In this document: piece after piece, positions 11,760 to 14,150 of the stretch | Position numbering within the stretch: position 1 is the stretch's first letter | Layout of the letters: every line of letters starts with the position of its first letter | Source: Lysobacteraceae bacterium | GTDB lineage: Bacteria > Pseudomonadota > Gammaproteobacteria > Xanthomonadales > Xanthomonadaceae | DNA length: 14,150 nucleotides | Direction: 5' to 3' | NCBI GenBank assembly: GCA_004173415.1 | Contig: SEHC01000015.1 | Coordinates: 1 to 14,150 of the forward strand | The notes under the pieces: model-generated | What the model was told of the DNA's origin: nothing | The model's input: only the letters and a program-made list of their open reading frames with translations | The model's database searches: none | Translations under genes and position numbers: made by a program

Positions 11760-14150
11760 TTAGAACGTCTGCACGTAACGGAAGTACGTGGTGCGGCCAT
11801 AGGCGTCATACAGGTAGAAGTTCCACGGACGGCCATCGTACGGGATCAGCTCCGGGTAACGATCGCCAACGTTGGTGGCACCAACGGAGATGCGGGCGTT
11901 CCACGGGGTCTTGTACGAGAACTGCACGTCATTGGTTGCATAGCTACCGTAGTTGCCGTGCGAACCGATGAAGTTGGTGTTGAAACCAACCGTGAAGTCA
12001 CCGTATTCCCAGGTGTTGGCCAGGTTGACGCGCAGATCCGGCGCGCCACCCAGGTCCAGCTGCTCGACCAGACGGCCGGTGATGTCAGACACTTCGAACG
12101 TGTTGATGTACGACACGGTCAGGTTGTTGCGCAGCTTGCCCATGCCACCCAGATCGAAATCCGTGTTGGCGCGGAAGTCCAGACCATTGGTCTTCAGCAG
12201 GCCACGGTTCGCGAAGCCGGTGGTCAGGGTGCGGATGCTGCCGTCTGCACGGAAGGTCGCGCCGAGACCGGCCGGGCAGGCGCCGTAGGTGGCCGGATCA
12301 CGGGTGCAGTCGACGATGTCCTGCGAGCTGTACTGCGAGATCGAATCCTCGATCTTGATGTTGTAGTAGTCCAGGCTCAGGTCCAGCCAGTCGACCGGGT
12401 CATAGACCACGCCGACGCTGTACTGGGTGGACTGCTCCGACGCCAGGGCCGGGTTGGCGATCGAGTAGCTGTCGATCTGGATCGAGCAGGTCGACGGGGC
12501 ACCCGAGATCTGGCACGAGATCGGATCGTTGACCGGCTCAGCCGAGAAGGTCAGCTTCTGGGTCAGGATGTCCAGACCCGGGGCGCGGAAGCCCTGACCG
12601 TACGAGGCACGGAAGGTCAGATTGTCCAGCGGCTGCCAGCGTGCGGCGATCTTCGGCGAGAAATCCGCGCCGTAGTCGCTGTACTTGTCGTAACGACCCG
12701 CCAGGGTGATGTCGAAGTTGCTGGTGAACGGGAACAGCCACTCGAAGTAGGCCGCATAGACATTGCGCGAACCACCCGAGGAGTTACCGGCCGAACCGAG
12801 CACGGTGCCGGATTCCGACAGCGAGTCGTACTTGTCGTAATACACGTCTTCGCGGTATTCCGCGCCGACCACAGCGTTGGACACGCCGCCGCCCATTTCG
12901 AACAGGTCGAAGTTGACGGAGCCGAAGATTTCCTCGGTCTTCCAGCGCGAGTCACGGCTGATGGTGACGGTGAAGCCCTGCAGCACGGCCGGATCCGCAC
13001 CGAAGGGGTCGGTCAGGATGTAGTCGCCAGCGTCGGCAGCTGCATTGGCCAGGCTGCCCAGCACGTAGCCACGGCCGATGTCGCCGTACTTGTAGTCGCT
13101 GCGGCGGATGCCGAAGTCAACGCTGACCTTGTCGCTCAGCTGGCCCTGGAAGCCCACCAGGAAATCGGAGTTGGTGGTGTCGGTCAGGCCATCGCGGTTA
13201 CCCGCGGCGGCGAAGCGGTGGTAGAAATAGGTCGCCAGGCCATCGCCCTTGACCACGTCGTTCGGGGTGCCGTCCTGGACGACCACGATGCCCGGAACCG
13301 GCGCGTAACGACCAAAGGTGTTGACCTTGGTGACGTTGGCCGACATGTAGACCGACCAGTCATCGTTGATCTGGTATTCGCCGCGGGTGAAGATCGACTT
13401 GTTCTTCACCGAGGCTTCGTTGGCGGCCACGGAGTTGAAGTCGAACGAGCAACGGCCGTTGGCCTGGAGCCAGAAGCCATCGCTGTTGCAGGCGAAGCCC
13501 GGAACAGCCTGGGCGCCGTACGGACGGCCCGTCGCCGGGTTGATGTCGTTACGGTAGTAGTTGTTGCCGTAGATCGAGACGCCGAGGGTGCCGCCGCCGA
13601 TCTGGTCGCGGGTGAACACCATGCCGCGGCTGGAGGTCGAGGCGCCGCCGATCAGGCTGCCACGGTCGCCGGAGATGCCGAAGGTGACGGCCGCATCTTC
13701 CAGGTCGCCGCCGGTGACCTTGGTCTGGCCAATGCCGTAACGCAGTTCGGCGCCGTTGAAGTCCTTGCGCAGGATGACGTTGACGACGCCGCCGATGGCA
13801 TCCGAACCGTAGATGGCGGACGCGCCATCGGACAGGATCTCGATGCGCTCAACCGCGGCGAGCGGGATGGCGTTCAAGTCGGTACCGCTGGAAGCGGCCA
13901 TCGGGTTGGTCGGGGCGCGACGGCCGTCGATCAGGACCAGGGTGCGGCCCGAACCGATACCACGCAGGTCGATGGTGGCCAGCGACTGTGCGGAGCTGCC
14001 GGACTGCGGCTTGAAGTTGCCGAACGAAGCAAAGGTGCTGTCACGCAGCACGTCGGCCACGGACACGTCACCGCTGGCGTCGATGGTGGCGCGATCGATC
14101 ACGATCACCGGCACTGCACCTTCGATTTCAGCGCGCTTCAGGCGCGAACC
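11760..14150 (-). CDS. TonB-dependent outer-membrane receptor (N terminus beyond window edge)
   Basis: Large TonB-dependent receptor; 796 residues are visible and the frame is open to the right edge, so the signal peptide and any TonB box lie outside. The plug domain starts at the edge (GSRLKRAEIEGAVPVIVIDR) and runs to about 130. It includes IDLRGIGSGRTLVLIDGRR and AVERIEILSDGASAIYGSDA, the best-conserved plug motifs. The rest is a 22-strand-type barrel with long loops, some containing cysteine pairs (for example ACNSDGFWLQANGRC and SCQISGAPSTC). It ends in TTYFRYVQTF with the C-terminal Phe expected for BAM recognition. The type resembles the large Oar/sugar-responsive receptors that are very numerous in Xanthomonadaceae, but the ligand cannot be named. 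No regulator or transporter is adjacent inside the window; partners may lie to the right. A strong terminator follows the stop. Confidence 0.96.
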   Translation of the reverse strand, partial: GSRLKRAEIEGAVPVIVIDRATIDASGDVSVADVLRDSTFASFGNFKPQSGSSAQSLATIDLRGIGSGRTLVLIDGRRAPTNPMAASSGTDLNAIPLAAVERIEILSDGASAIYGSDAIGGVVNVILRKDFNGAELRYGIGQTKVTGGDLEDAAVTFGISGDRGSLIGGASTSSRGMVFTRDQIGGGTLGVSIYGNNYYRNDINPATGRPYGAQAVPGFACNSDGFWLQANGRCSFDFNSVAANEASVKNKSIFTRGEYQINDDWSVYMSANVTKVNTFGRYAPVPGIVVVQDGTPNDVVKGDGLATYFYHRFAAAGNRDGLTDTTNSDFLVGFQGQLSDKVSVDFGIRRSDYKYGDIGRGYVLGSLANAAADAGDYILTDPFGADPAVLQGFTVTISRDSRWKTEEIFGSVNFDLFEMGGGVSNAVVGAEYREDVYYDKYDSLSESGTVLGSAGNSSGGSRNVYAAYFEWLFPFTSNFDITLAGRYDKYSDYGADFSPKIAARWQPLDNLTFRASYGQGFRAPGLDILTQKLTFSAEPVNDPISCQISGAPSTCSIQIDSYSIANPALASEQSTQYSVGVVYDPVDWLDLSLDYYNIKIEDSISQYSSQDIVDCTRDPATYGACPAGLGATFRADGSIRTLTTGFANRGLLKTNGLDFRANTDFDLGGMGKLRNNLTVSYINTFEVSDITGRLVEQLDLGGAPDLRVNLANTWEYGDFTVGFNTNFIGSHGNYGSYATNDVQFSYKTPWNARISVGATNVGDRYPELIPYDGRPWNFYLYDAYGRTTYFRYVQTF

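Noticed and set aside
1..14150. Mobile elements, CRISPR arrays, tRNA genes, integrase or attachment sites
   Set aside because: I found no direct-repeat array, terminal inverted repeats, transposase or integrase motifs, or tRNA-like fold on either strand.

Overview
The window looks like a piece of chromosome from a high-GC gammaproteobacterium of the Xanthomonadaceae/Lysobacteraceae group (Stenotrophomonas, Pseudoxanthomonas, Luteimonas or Lysobacter type). This rests on three things seen here: strongly GC-biased third codon positions, a very long TonB-dependent receptor of the kind abundant in that family, and TPR-fused modifying enzymes. No tRNA, rRNA, CRISPR array, insertion sequence or phage gene is visible, and coding density is high. 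No gap between genes reaches 300 bases.

Layout. (1) 1-615, minus: a small sulfotransferase cut by the left edge, only a few residues short of its expected C terminus. (2) 663-1319, plus: a TrhA/hemolysin-III membrane protein, divergent from it. (3) 1402-3351, plus: an AsmA-family envelope protein. (4) 5586 down to 3430, minus: a tight three-gene unit of mtgA (peptidoglycan glycosyltransferase), a GtrB/ArnC-like membrane glycosyltransferase, and a two-CBS-domain protein whose start lies inside the end of the glycosyltransferase gene. (5) 5660-7839, plus: a TPR-aspartyl/asparaginyl beta-hydroxylase whose stop overlaps the start of hslO (Hsp33) by 4 bases. (6) 7945-10669, plus: an exported beta-rich protein whose last ~45 residues match the C-terminal end of the TonB receptor in this same window, followed by a TPR-sulfotransferase. 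(7) 11679 down to 10675, minus: a class I methyltransferase with an unassigned helical C-terminal extension. (8) 14150 down to 11760, minus: a TonB-dependent receptor truncated by the right edge and closed by a strong intrinsic terminator.

How the genes may work together. Region 4 and asmA are cell-envelope biogenesis functions. Regions 1, 5 and 6 together hold two unrelated-looking sulfotransferases and an Fe(II)/2-oxoglutarate hydroxylase. Two of these three enzymes carry N-terminal TPR domains, and they sit near outer-membrane proteins. That combination resembles a protein- or peptide-modification neighbourhood, but no substrate is visible and the link is inference. The most unusual items are the hydroxylase-Hsp33 overlap, the small barrel-like protein ending like a TonB receptor, and a set of mutually exclusive hairpins in its 5' leader, one of which would cover its ribosome binding site.
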